Below are positions 23,006 through 33,433 of a stretch of DNA of 64,000 nt, piece after piece (position 1 is the stretch's first letter; each line of letters begins with the position of its first letter). Under the pieces are notes generated by a model. That model ran no database searches and was not told the DNA's origin. It saw only the letters and a list, made by a program, of their open reading frames with translations. This DNA comes from Pseudeuparius sepicola (taxonomy: Eukaryota > Arthropoda > Insecta > Coleoptera > Anthribidae). The DNA lies in the NCBI GenBank assembly GCA_963920635.1, contig OY987298.1, positions 63,695,949-63,759,948 on the forward strand, in the 5' to 3' direction. A program made the position numbers and the translations under genes.

Positions 23006-23141
23006 AGTGAGAGCTCATCGAGTTCTTCGTTCTACAACAGTGCCAAGGCAGAAATTTCTATCGCCAAAATAAAATAAAAACAGTGGTGTCATCACCTTAA
23101 GTCGGTCACACTGTACATTATTATAAGCAAAAAATTATTGC

Positions 23142-23327
23142 CTTTTCTGTGGTGCTTTCAATGTGCTAAGAAAGCCTGTGAAACCAGAGTCAGGTCCTAT
23201 GAATTGTTGTGATCTAGCTTTTGGATATTCTGCTGATTCCATTAAAGTGATCAATTCACGTTCTGTGTCAGAAGCTGTAAGTGTACTTGAAGAAGAGCCA
23301 CCTTCCTCAAATTGTATCTTTTCAACT
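23142..23327 (-). CDS. Exon 4: linker, GC-type donor
   Basis: Acceptor CTTTTCAG|A, then VEKIQFEEGGSSSSTL ... FTGFLSTLKAPQK, intact in frame. It ends AAAAG|GCAAT, a GC donor rather than GT. Joining to exon 5 in phase 2 gives K-R-K-R-R-Y-I-G-D, a basic stretch usual at this point of the family. Intron 4 (20245-23141) is 2.9 kb and carries later repeats. Confidence 0.6.
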
Positions 23328-23384
23328 CTGAAAAGAAAAAAATATATTTTTTTCAAATATTCAACCTTATATTAATTTTGTTAC

Positions 23385-23533
23385 CCTAATCCAGATGGAT
23401 TTGACACTATATTTAGGCCAAGTTCACGACAATCACTAATTTCACCAGTTGATAATATAATTCATCCACACTTTGAGGTGGTAAATGACAAGCTTGTTGT
23501 AGTTGAATTTCAACCAGAGGAAGAGATGCAGAC
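23385..23533 (-). CDS. Exon 3: linker, frameshifted
   Basis: Acceptor GTGAGCAG|G continues the phase of exon 2. The frame SASLPLVEIQLQQACHLPPQ... shifts by one base around TTATATTATC (about 23455) into TGEISDCRELGLNIVSNPSG, then the donor GG|GTAAC in phase 2. No known domain. Its reality rests on splice sites and phase agreement. Confidence 0.55.
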
Positions 23534-23673
23534 CTGCTCACAGAAAACAAAAAAAATTCATGTTGTATTTTTTTATCAAAAGGCTACCTTTCATCTCACA
23601 GATGAATATTTTAAGAATTATTAATATTATTATTATTATTATTCATCTTTGAGTGAACTGAACACTTACTTAC

Positions 23674-23906
23674 CCCTTTTGAAATTCCTGAGAAGAGTGT
23701 TCCAAACTATCCGCACTTCTATTTTCATCATTTTGTGGTATAGGCTGGGCATGGCTTATTAGAAACCTCACCCCATTGGACTTTACTTGAAAATCGCAAC
23801 CCCTAAAATGATCTGAACATATCTCGTCGCGTTTTGGCAGCACCTTAGTGGGGGGAATTCTAATATCTCAAACCAAAGGGCTCGCTTGATATCCTCCCTT
23901 GGAAAT
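23674..23906 (-). CDS. Exon 2: second half of THAP zinc finger, frameshifted
   Basis: Acceptor TTTTCAG|ATTTCC, then FPREDIKRALWFEIL (with the conserved THAP tryptophan). After a frame change at the run of six C (about 23856-23861) comes KRDEICSDHF, which supplies the final Cys and His of the C2CH finger, followed by GVRFLISHAQPIP. The donor is GTAAGTAAG. One extra C restores the frame. Phase in and out (2, 2) fits the neighbours. Confidence 0.75.
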
Positions 23907-24693
23907 CTGAAAAGAAAGCAATAGATAAAACCATGGAAATTCTGGATTTAGTTAATATTAATTCTGTAATAATAATAATCTATGTGCAAATAAGATGTCC
24001 AGCCATATTGTTGAAAATTATATACCTAATTATTAATTAACATTAACGTGTTATTGTAGTTCACGGACATGCAGAACTTACCCACAGCATTTAATTTGAA
24101 TTCATCTCAAAAATAAAGAATATCCCATATCTATGGTGCACACTTTCTGTCGGTCACTTTACCTATATATTACAAATTTTGGCTTATAAAGACACTGTTC
24201 CTTCAAATTTTTTTTTTCGCCATAAAGTTTAAGATTTAAATAGGTACCTATAGGATTTTTCTTAAAAAAAGTCATCTAATAATAGGTACCTACTCTTTTG
24301 AAGTCCTAATTAGTAATGTCATATATCGCATACCGTCTATTCCTTTTTAGAAGCTTCTCTTGATTTTTCTGTTAATAAATTCTGTTGCCGCATTTATTCT
24401 CTCATTTTTATGTCTCAAATTCATCATAATAACTTCCAAAACCAAAACCATCATTAAAATTTTGCCACCAGTCAATAATATCTCTGGACATCTTATTACA
24501 AATTATTATTAATAAATTTTTTTAATTTATTGGGAGAAATTATTAAGCTCTTTGTATAGGTACGTACATTCGTACATATAATCACATAATAATATATAAA
24601 TAAATATTGAGGTGTAAGATACGGACCACATCGACGGGATATAATGAAAATTCCTACGCTACTGAACTTATTACATAAGTAAATTACGCATAC

Positions 24694-24758
24694 CTGTGAA
24701 ATGACAGCTGGGGATTTGAAGCATCGTTCTTCTTGCAAACACAACAATAACGAACCAT
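24694..24758 (-). CDS. Exon 1: first half of THAP zinc finger
   Basis: ATG at 24758. The translation MVRYCCVCKK...LSFH gives the first zinc-binding pair (Cys-x2-Cys) of a C2CH THAP domain and ends with a consensus donor CACAG|GTATG in phase 2. Intron 1 (23907-24693) is about 790 bases. Confidence 0.8.
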
Positions 24759-26106
24759 CGTTGTTTCACAATTAAGAAATCGTCTTTAGGCACCGAAATT
24801 AAAGCAAAATGCAACCGACGCTACCTACTGACGCTTCGTATCACACCTAATGCAATAAAACAATTATCATGGCTACCCCTGATTTAACAACAGACAGTTC
24901 GTTGGATGTTGCCAGATTTAAATCCTTGAATAGTGAATTCCAATTAATTTGGGATAATTATTAGGGTGCTGGACTTCTTTAGATATAAACCCACTAACAA
25001 AAACACAATTATAAGGCATTATGAATTCACCAAAATGTATACAATATATTCTTCTGATTTAATTAACTTCTTTAAACTTTAAACATCTTGCACCCACAGA
25101 CAAAGTAGGTCATTTGGCAACGTGGCTTTAGTCTTTATATATTCTGGGAGAATGTGAAGTTTGTTCGGCATTGCCAGATTTAATTCCTCAAATAATGGGT
25201 TTGATTTAATTCCATGATAACTATTTGGGTAGGTAGTTATATCTTAATCTTTAGGTACGTACCTTACAAATAATTACAAAATTACCCACTAAAACTTTAA
25301 CATGTTGCTGTCAGTTTTGTCACTGACTCAGTGACCATACGGGACGTTTGGCAAGTGACTTACGGAGTCTATGTACAAATTTACTGCGATACTAAAATTT
25401 TATGAATGGAGCGCTTAGACTGTGATTAGTTCCTGGCGTCAAGCGTTTTCAAAACAAACCTGTCTATAGATTCTGACGTCATTGGCAAAAACGAATTATA
25501 CATGTAGGTACCTACGTGCGTTAATATGCAATTAATCATTGGCGATTATCAATTCGACCATTAGCTATGACTTTAATTTACATACCTACATGTTATCGAG
25601 CCTGTAGATTTATATTTAAATTCGCTGTTTAAATATATAAGACCTCCGAAGTACCAGCTAGATACTGCAGATTGTCACGACATGCATAATGATGAAGTAT
25701 AAATATTTGTACCGAAATAAGAATAAGTGCAACCCGTACACTGCACATACCTATACGGAATGTTTTAAATATGGACCGAGTATTCCGAGTAATAAGTAAT
25801 AAGGTATACGAACGAAGTGAAGAACCGTTGATATTTAAATACTTCCTTTATCCAAGCTAGAAGTTCAAGTTATCGTTTAACCTGTCATAATGTTTGCTCG
25901 TAGGTATATGGTTGAAACAAAAGCTTAATACCCAATTTAAATTGTATTGCTGCACCGAGTTCTGATATCCCTCGCAAGGCGCGAGATGTAAGGAAAGGTT
26001 ATGATCACCAACAGCTTTATTATGGCGATTATTTCCCTCATACTGCTTGCATCCAATAAGGTAGCTCCTTCCATAAAATTCCAACCAATGATATGCCTCT
26101 GCTAGC
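24759..26106. other. Upstream flank of P-like gene, direct repeats, no gene
   Basis: A block of about 70 bases around TTGCCAGATTTAA (24901-24970) recurs in the same orientation at about 25162-25235. Repeated elements just upstream of a transposase start could be transposase-binding sites near an element end, but no terminal inverted repeat was found. The remainder is AT-rich without motifs. Confidence 0.35.
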
Positions 26107-26156
26107 GATAATTTGCACTAGTGCAATTACCGGTAATTGCCCTTGTGCAAATTATC
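26107..26156. repeat. 50-bp near-perfect palindrome
   Basis: GATAATTTGCAC at 26107 pairs with GTGCAAATTATC ending at 26156, and the centre GCAATTACCGGTAATTGC is a perfect palindrome. Only the CTAGT/CCTT joints mismatch. Confidence 0.8.
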
Positions 26157-26257
26157 ACTTCGTTGCTTAGCAACCGCGAATCTCTGTTGGATACAAACAC
26201 GTACCTACTTCTTAAAGTTTGTGTGTTTCACACTGTTCTAAATTATGCAGCTTATAA

Positions 26258-26380
26258 ATTATGTTGCGGTATTATTAAGCATTATATCAATGAATTTATA
26301 TAACTTTTACATTGCTAAATTATGTTGCGGTATTATTAAGCATTATATCAATGAATTTATATAACTTTTACATTGCTAAA
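26258..26380. repeat. Tandem duplication, 61-bp unit x 2
   Basis: The unit beginning AATTATGTTGCGGTATTATT is repeated essentially without change (starts 61 bases apart). Its near-identity means a recent duplication. Confidence 0.95.
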
Positions 26381-27639
26381 TTCTTGTTATTTAGACCTCC
26401 GCCTCCGTTTAAATTTATGACACATTCAGAAAATAAACCAACGCCGACAGGGTGTAGGTATAATCGCATTTGCCTTGGATACCCAAGCGTCATGTTTGTT
26501 TAATCGAACGCTACAGTCGAAGCTGTCAATAAACTCGTTCAAAATGAGTCGTTTTGGAAATGTAAACATAGAAAAAATTAATACAGAAATTATTAAATCG
26601 TATTCGTGAAATAATCTCCACAAATACCACTCGTGCCGGAAATTTTTCTAGATAATTTTATTCTCAAGCCCTATTTTGCCCATTAGCAAAACCACTCGTA
26701 CAAATTGGTCTTTTTTTTTTCAGAAAATAAAAGACAAATTTATACTCGTGATCTTTCTAGGCAAAATAGCGCTTTCGAAAAAATTATCGATAAAATTTTC
26801 GGCACTATAGTGATATTACATACGCTTTCTGCGTTTACTGTAATATATACTTTTGGGCGATGCGTTGACTAAAAAAAGATTATTCACGCAAATTTCTATA
26901 AATATCATATTAAAAAAATATATTAGCCCGAGAAATTTATATATTCAAAAATAATAATTTAGTCCGAAATGGCGCCTCATAATTTACCATCAAAAATTTT
27001 CTTTACTGCCATTAAAGATTTGAATCCTTCATCCTTTTCTACAATAGCATCTAATTTGTGCTCTCATAATCTTAAAATATAATATAAATAAGTATAGGAA
27101 AATATGCACAAAAATATAGTTTTTTCATAAATATGCAATGTTTTGAAAAATTGAATAAAATATGCAAAGCAGCAGGGACAAATTAGTGTTTGGGTTGAAT
27201 TCTGTTAATACAAATCCAATTCCAATCAAAAATAGAGTAAATCACAATGAAGCAATTAGCTTCTTTAATAAAGGGTTGTAATAGGCTGAACAGAATAATA
27301 TTGACCATGAAGATATTCAGGTCTTACGAAGACAATTCAAAAATCGTCCCGACAATTGAGTTTATTGGACTTTTTTACTAAAAAAAATAAGTTGTGTCTC
27401 GAGTTGTGTGCACTATAATACGCGCCATTTTTTAACTAATATTTTTAGTTTATGCATTTTTCATAATAATAAAAGTTTATTTTTATATTTCTTACGTTTT
27501 AATATTTATTGTAGTTACCATATTCTGTAACGTGAATTATTCGTAAACATGAACACGGCCATCCTTAATTAGTTCACCTTTTCGAGACTGTACTGTATAT
27601 GCAATTTGCATATATTCCGCTCTTTACTCATGAAATAGT
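26381..27639. other. AT-rich DNA, no gene seen
   Basis: No motif-bearing frame and no clear repeat. Confidence 0.5.
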
Positions 27640-27885
27640 CTTGTCAAATACCATTCGGGCATTTAATTTTTCCTGTGAAAAAATCCAAAAAAAAACAATG
27701 CTAAGTAATATTTTTTTAACAAAATGCATTCGTGCAGGTGCAAAAATCCTCGTCTTCGACTCGGATTTTTGTTGCCACCAGCACTCATGCTTCTTGTTAA
27801 AATATTACTTAGCAACGTGTTTTTTCGATTTTTTTCGGAAAAATTAGATGCCCTTATGATATTACTTACGAATATTCCAGCCTGG
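27640..27885. mobile_element. Foldback element
   Basis: Arms of about 95 bases: GGGCATTTAATTTTTCC ... GCTAAGTAATATTTTTTTAACA on the left, TGTTAAAATATTACTTAGC ... GGAAAAATTAGATGCCC on the right, around a short loop near 27750. Reading frames on both strands here are mirror images caused by the inverted repeat. Confidence 0.7.
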
Positions 27886-28165
27886 AAAATTGCGGTGTCA
27901 AATAAAAAATGTTTAAATCCTATATTTACTTCTTTCATTTATGACTTTGCATACTAATTTTTGTCTGGTTATACAATAAAATTAGCTTTAGGACCATATT
28001 ATACAGTGTGACCGAGTTATTTTCCGGTGACCCCGTAAAAAAATTATGTATAAATTTTTCGATTTGACCTGTTTTTTAAATTGTATAATAAACTGCATTC
28101 TTTTCTTTCATAGAAAATTCAAGGCCTACTATGCCAGTTTCTAGGATAAGGATATAAGAGTTGTG

Positions 28166-28351
28166 ATCCAGTACGTACGAATAGTAGGTACGATGAACGA
28201 TGATGATGGTGATGAAAAATATGTAAATTTGCCACTTAAATGGTGGATGTGAAAGGAAATTTCTACAAAACTGGGCAAGGAATTGTGCAGGATCATTCAA
28301 ACTCGGCCTATGAAGACAATTATGGGCAAACAAAAAGCTAAAAAAAATCAG
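28166..28351 (+). other. Possible broken coding exon ending at a splice donor
   Basis: A stretch that reads MNDDDGDEKYVNLPLKWWM, one TGA, then further open frame to KQKAKKNQ. It ends exactly at AATCAG|GTAAGTATG, a consensus donor. It lies about 240 bases upstream of the pogo-like pseudogene and could be its first exon, or the exon of something else. No domain recognised; the stop and a possible frame change argue for decay. Confidence 0.25.
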
Positions 28352-28593
28352 GTAAGTATGTTAAAATGATATATTGTTATATTTGTGGGTCTCTAATTAC
28401 AACTAGTTAGTGATTCAGTATTTCTAACCTCAACTTACCACGTTTCTGTAAACAGTTTGGTTAGAAATTGATGCGTCATCTCTCCTTACAGAGTAAGGTG
28501 TGTTGACGCAGTCATAGCTAAGGACAGTTAGTTGACGCAACTACAACATTTAAAAATAAGTTTCTTACTACGAAATCGTGATTTTTTAAAGGG

Positions 28594-29205
28594 GTTCCGA
28601 CAGAATACAAGAGAAAAGGGGTGAATGGGCAACGGACGAGTTAACTGCAGCAATTAATGCAATCGAAAGAGGAGATATGAGCATCCGAGAGAAGCGACGT
28701 TGATTGAAAAGCAGGGACATTCAAAATAGAAAAAATATGGTACCGTCATCTGTATTAGGGAAAGAAAATGGAGCCAAAATGGTGGCTCATATTAAAAAAT
28801 TACAAAAGAATGGATTTGCACCTTCTCGGACATTTGTGCGCTCTATGGCTTTTAAGTTAGCAGAAAAATTGAACTTACCCCATACGTTTAATAGGGGATC
28901 TCGTAAGGCTGGTTATCCGTGGCTGGAGAAATAAGGAGCTTAGGTACTATCCGTAAATCTGAAGGAGTTTCTGCTGCACGTTCAAATGGGGATGACGGAA
29001 GAAAATGTAGCTTCAAACTTTTCTCTCCTTGAGCGTAGCTTGATTGAAAACCAATTGATGAATGAGCCTGGTCGTATTTTTAATATTGATGAAACGGGTT
29101 TATATACAACTAAATACCCGCCCCGAACATGTCGTAGCTGTTAAGGGGTCAAAAATATTGTATCGGTTACGTCTTCTGAAAAAGGAGAAACCATTCTCTC
29201 AACTG
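28594..29205 (+). pseudogene. Pogo/Tigger-like transposase fragment
   Basis: Remains of a DDE transposase of the pogo group. In shifting frames one reads VPTEYKRKG and WATDELTAAINAIERGDMSI then REAS (CENP-B/psq-type helix-turn-helix), then an intact 77-residue stretch at 28704-28934 (LGKENGAKMVAHIKKLQK, FVRSMAFKLAEKLNLPHTF, KAGYPWLEK) typical of the linker, and MTEENVASNFSLLE and RIFNIDETGLYTT (NxDETG catalytic block, about 29077). It breaks off after SSEKGE at about 29205, where a dispersed repeat begins, so the second and third catalytic acidic residues are missing. At least four frameshifts. Confidence 0.8.
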
Positions 29206-29214
29206 TTTAGAAGT

Positions 29215-29400
29215 AATTCCATGGCACACTTTACTCCCCAGACGCCTTTAAAATTCCTATTTTGCTCAACTTGACACCCTGCAAAATGGAACTCCGAGTA
29301 TATTTTTTGTTCGAATTTGGTATGTTGGGTGGGGGTTTTTGGTGTGTTCTGATTAACGCTGTGGTGTCCGATTTTAAATAAAAAAATTCCTAAGCAGACA
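29215..29400. repeat. Fragment of the dispersed foldback family found at 48.6-49.8 kb
   Basis: ATGGCACACTTTACTC, TTGACACCCTGCAAAATGGA and TTTTTGTTCGAATTTGGTAT closely match the right arm at about 49490-49620 and, inverted, the left arm at 48820-48930. It abuts the broken end of the pogo-like pseudogene, suggesting it inserted there. Confidence 0.65.
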
Positions 29401-29499
29401 CACTGTACACCTATTCAAGTATTTAATTTTAATTAACAAATGGAATAAGTAACATATTTTCAACAAATTTTCATCGTATCCTCGACGCAGTGATATGGA

Positions 29500-29735
29500 G
29501 GTTAGGGGAAGGCGCTTATAGGCGAGTGCGCAGCCTAATTTTGCCCGATTCTATGGGTCCGCCATTTTCGAGTACAAACGTCAAAGGATTCCTCTCGTTC
29601 TTCTTGTTTACGACTGGGGACAGGGCATATTTTTTGTGTACTACTTTAAATATATTAGTGTATCTTGTTACGAGTATGTGATATTAGAGTTTATTGGTGA
29701 TTAGTGATATTAAGTGATAGTATACTGTATTAGTG
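29500..29735 (+). promoter_or_regulatory. Promoter-like segment upstream of a THAP-type exon
   Basis: Mixed-composition DNA with CGCCATTTTCGAG (YY1/Pho-like GCCAT core) near 29560, followed by GTGATATTA-rich leader-like sequence running up to the ATG at 29736. Role inferred from position only. Confidence 0.25.
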
Positions 29736-29790
29736 ATGGCATGTTGTGCGGTGAAGGACTGTAACAATAATAGAAAATTTTCATCCACAG
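29736..29790 (+). CDS. Isolated THAP-like first exon
   Basis: ATG followed by MACCAVKDCNNNRKFSST, whose CCAVKDC with a following N-rich stretch looks like the start of a C2CH THAP domain. It ends at CACAG|GTAAG, a strong donor, in phase 1. The exon layout parallels exon 1 of the P-like gene at 24.7 kb, but the sequence differs. No second THAP half is found downstream; a hAT-like MITE begins 300 bases away. It is either the first exon of a gene continuing far away or a remnant of another THAP transposase. Confidence 0.4.
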
Positions 29791-30090
29791 GTAAGAAAAG
29801 CACAGAAAAAACTTCAGATTTAAAAAGTATACAGAGCTGCGGAAAAAGCAAGTTCTAGTACAATGAATTGAGCCAATCCAACTTGCTGTATAGGGGGAGT
29901 GGCCAAATATAGTTGATAGGGCAACTAGGATAATATCTATTTTGCGGGTGGGGGTCCTGATGGGGACCATATCTCTCTTCTTCTAACTTTTGCTTCTAAC
30001 CAAAAGTATTACCCAGGTGAAATCATGGCCAAATTGTGTCCCATGTCCCCACCAGTTTATGGCTTCCATTATTCCGATTATTATTAGCCT

Positions 30091-30620
30091 CAGGGACTCT
30101 TTAAAATAAGGGGACCCAGCATTATACTTTCCAAAGTGAGGCCTATTCTTTCCTCATTCTAATAGTATCAGTGATCCCAAGTATGCCATTTTATTGGAGA
30201 ATCTAAGAATATAACAGGTACTTTGATTGTTAGTAAAAATTAATAATGGTTTCCATGATTTCTAAAAATTAGTCTTGACAATGTTGTGTCTACAATTGCA
30301 GAATATGGCAACTGTCAAATGAAACAAATTTATTGTATAGTTGAAATTCTTTAATTGTCACATCTGAGTATCTGGAAGTTAGAAAACTTAAAAATTGTGA
30401 ATTATGATGGGAAATTTTTTGCCTCCTTTAGAATATCTATCTATCTATCTATCACATAAAACCTGATGGCAGTTGGACACTGACATATAACATAACCTTG
30501 TACCAGCCCACTTATGCGGTCTCCTTGGAGTTTACAGAAAACAAACTTCCCCTCAAGGCTTCACTTTTCCTATGTGATAGACTGGGACATGCTGGGTCCC
30601 CTTATTTTAAAAAGTCCCTG
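30091..30620. mobile_element. hAT-like MITE, copy 1
   Basis: Terminal inverted repeats of about 30 bases: CAGGGACTCTTTAAAATAAG at the left and its complement CTTATTTTAAAAAGTCCCTG at the right. TTATTAGC flanks both sides (30081-30088, with two extra bases, and 30621-30628). A CAGGG start with an 8-base duplication fits the hAT superfamily. It contains an (ATCT)n tract near 30433 and no transposase. The inverted second copy is at 36488-37540. Confidence 0.8.
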
Positions 30621-30628
30621 TTATTAGC

Positions 30629-31299
30629 GGTCCCCTCCGCCCGCTTCAGTCCCCTTCCACTGCTCGCTTCGCAGCCATAATTATTCAACTTCGGGAAACG
30701 GCTCATCTAAATAGTTATATAATGATGCAGGGATAACATTCCATTTTATCCTTCAATATTACGCACCATCCTTATTCTACACACGAGCTGAAAATACAGA
30801 CACCAAACTTGTCATCCAGCTTATTGTTATTTTTGGAAATAACTTAGCCCCCCAATTTTACATTTTGGTTACGCCACTGATATTATTTGTATTGTCCAGT
30901 GTTTTGAAGGTTTGAAACTGACGTCAGACAAGAATGTTGACATAACATTTCACACAAGCGACCCTGGTAATATACTAAAGAAATATTTTATATCCCCTGT
31001 AAGAAATGGCGGCCCAGGGGAGTACGAATTTTGCGCAGCTTGACGCTCATTCTCCCTGTTTCCATATCTCTGGTCCTGGATCATTCGCTAAGCACATCTT
31101 CAGGCATTTTTTGAAATGTTGCCTTGTATATTTTTTAACATGTTTCTGGTTATTGTCATGCAAGCGTCTGGGAAAATTATGTAGCTAAACTTTGTGTCAC
31201 TCAATTTGTTTTAAAATTGTTTGGGTCATTGAATATGAAATCTTCCATTGCCACATTTTGGCCACTTCTCGGCTTCCCTATCATTTCGCCTTATTATAA
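30629..31299. other. No gene seen
   Basis: Short frames only; a 60-codon frame at 31006 has no motif. Confidence 0.4.
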
Positions 31300-31526
31300 T
31301 GTTAAATATCTAGAAGTATAGATATCGCTTAGGATATTTTTGCAAAAGATGTCCTAAGCGAATGATGGAAGACACGTCGAATATATTTGTTGTAAATATG
31401 TTACTTATTTTATTTGTTATATAAATACAGTCGCTCGTCGCGCACTATGGGCGAGTCAAGTCAATTAATTACTTTAATTCTGTGTATATATTATTGACTG
31501 TAAATTGTAAACGAAAACAAAAAACA
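31300..31526 (+). mobile_element. Possible solo LTR
   Basis: Begins TGTTAAATATCTAG and has a TATA box with downstream initiator (TTATATAAATACAGTCGCTC, 31417-31436). It could end at a CA near 31526. Copia-type LTRs have this layout. No target duplication or internal region is visible, so the call is weak; an ordinary promoter is an alternative. Confidence 0.25.
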
Positions 31527-32873
31527 TCAAAACGTTCCAGACGAAAGTTACTTATTAGAAAGAGTGAGGCTATCTAGGTAAATATCTTAAAAAGTATGTT
31601 TGTTACAGAAAAATATACCAGGCGGAGCGAAGCCGAGGTCAACAAGTTTAAATTTATAGTTGCGATATAGGTAATTTTTATTTCGTCCCATTTAATGCCA
31701 TGGAAGCAGATTTTTCTCGCTTTTCGTTTGCCCATAATTGGGCCTGGGACGCCGCGTTTGAATGGCCCTGTACATCTATAATAATAGGTAAAAAATGTTT
31801 TCCTTGTATTTTGCCTCATTTTCAACTGATTTTTTTTAATTATGGTCGTTGGAAAGCAAGTTGATGGTGTTTTATGACACCTGTAGAATTTTTTCCTGTT
31901 TCGGTACGGTGGACCCTGTTTTTTAAATGATGGAATCCAAATTGTGGGAAAATGCAGTTGAAAGATCACTTTCAGCTCCGGGGTCAACGGAAATAAGTTG
32001 ATAATTGAAAAGTTTACAGATATACCTATTACGGTGTTCCACCCTGATTTCCCAAATAAAAAAAATCAAAAATCACCATTGATTGTTGTTGCAAAGGGGG
32101 GAACTTTTTTAACGTATGTATACGTAATGAAAATATATTCACCCTTCAACCCTCCACCACTCCCAACTTTCCAATCTTATACGGGGTTATCTTTCTTGTG
32201 ATACCTCATTTTAAAACTAATAAACATAAATAAAAACTTGGAAAAAATACCCAAGTACCTAGTTCTAGTTTTTATATTGAGCCTAGGATTATCTAAATTA
32301 CCTATGTTATGTGGCCGAATAAGAATTTGTATTAAAAAAAGGTTTATTATGAGTAAAACGTTAATTACACTTAGGTTCAAATTTATAAAGAGATCCCAGC
32401 TATCTAAATATTTGTAGATAACATATTATTTTTATAAATTGAATACAGGAAAGAGACACTCTTCATAAATAAATTTTTAATTATTAATTTAATATGGGAC
32501 CTCAAAAGTGATTTTAGGATAGCGTAAAATAAATTAAAAATCTTATTTTTGCTGTTATATATTTCTAGACCATTGAAAATGGTTAACAGTGTAGCCGAAA
32601 CTATAGTTTCCTTTGTTTTATCCTCATACCACACTCATACCAAGACATTTATTTCTCTACTTCGTGGTCATCCGATATAACAACCAATAAAAATAATATA
32701 AACCGTTGCAGTTCAGTTCACCCTTTTAAAATATTTTAAATAAATCTTTTGTTTTTTGAATTGTGCCAAACCGAAACTGTAGAGTGAGTACCCAGGATTG
32801 CGGCTTTTGGAATTTGATTTTGAGGACCTCCCTAGTGAAGGTTTGATTATAATCAGCTACCCCATTATATTAT
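31527..32873. other. AT-rich DNA, no gene seen
   Basis: A 137-residue minus-strand frame (31574-31987) has no recognisable motif and a composition like its AT-rich surroundings. Not called as a gene. Confidence 0.4.
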
Positions 32874-32937
32874 AGCAGCTCCGCCCCTGGATACGATGGT
32901 TTGCTTTGGAACCATCGTATCCAGGGGCGGAGCTGCT
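32874..32937. repeat. Perfect 28-bp inverted repeat, 8-base loop
   Basis: Arms 32874-32901 and 32910-32937 are exact reverse complements (AGCAGCTCCGCCCCTGG... with ...CCAGGGGCGGAGCTGCT) around TGCTTTGG. A GC-rich perfect stem of this length in AT-rich DNA is striking. It could arise from a templated inversion at a junction, or form an RNA hairpin. Confidence 0.95.
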
Positions 32938-33070
32938 GCTTTTTGCATAACAACTGTGGTAACGAGGGAACAGCTACGCCCTAATAGAGGCAGATGCAAT
33001 TGCCTGATAAAGGTATGCAGTATGGTGGTGGAGAAAAACGCAATTTACCTATTACAAGTTACGGGTTACG
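32915..33070 (+). promoter_or_regulatory. Non-coding element, shorter relative of 42.36-42.53 kb
   Basis: CGTATCCAGGGGCGG, GGCAGATGCAATTGCCTGAT and TATGGTGGTGGAGAAAAACG recur in the same order at 42358-42530 (CGTATCCAGGGGGCGG, GGCAGATATAATTGCCCGAT, TACGGTGGTGGAAGAAAACG). Translations of the two are not conserved, so the similarity is at the DNA level. Role unknown; an enhancer, a structural RNA or an old repeat are options. Confidence 0.5.
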
Positions 33071-33433
33071 GGACGGTCAACAAAAAAAGATTTAGCGCAA
33101 CTGCAGTTTTCTTTGAGAGTTACCTCAGAATCAAAGTGACTGCGTCCAAATATCCATATGATCCGCAGGCTGTCGCGCCAGTCTCAACTAGATCCTTGGC
33201 ATAACATTTATATGAACATGGTATGATAATAATATGAACTATTGAACTATATAATATTTTTATATGTCTCATGCTGCTTTCTTATTCCCTCTTCTATTAT
33301 AGATCTCAGTATTTGAAAATTTGCTCAGACAATATTAATTTTATTTATTTATTATACATGTCGAACCACTCTTTATTTGGTTGTTGATTTGACCCTGTCC
33401 ATTTTAAATATTTCGACTAACTTTGCGATCCTG

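Larger units (their letters stand above)
17893..24758 (-). pseudogene. P-element/THAP9-like transposase gene, six exons, four frameshifts
   Basis: Encodes a DNA transposase of the P-element/THAP9 family, which binds transposon ends through an N-terminal THAP finger and cuts with an RNase H-like core. Exons read by eye: 24694-24758, 23674-23906, 23385-23533, 23142-23327, 20016-20244 and 17893-19953. Splice phases agree at every junction if two one-base losses are allowed (exons 2 and 3). The predicted product is about 970 residues, against about 900 for vertebrate THAP9. Catalytic blocks are present: LWLDEMSIR, VTFDGAPTN, DPCHMIKLVRN and LSQDHLELFFGAVRSRGG. Frameshifts: the C6 run in exon 2, TTATATTA in exon 3, the T8 run at 18873-18880 and a site near 18385-18400. 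No other in-frame stops occur, so the copy is young, or the indels are assembly errors. Element ends were not found, so domesticated host gene versus transposon is undecided. Confidence 0.85.

Noticed and set aside
27599..27957. Mirror frames on both strands that resemble each other
   Set aside because: Caused by the inverted-repeat element at 27640-27885.
31574..31987. 137-codon minus-strand frame
   Set aside because: No domain, repetitive Lys/Arg/Phe composition typical of AT-rich chance frames, and no splice or repeat context.
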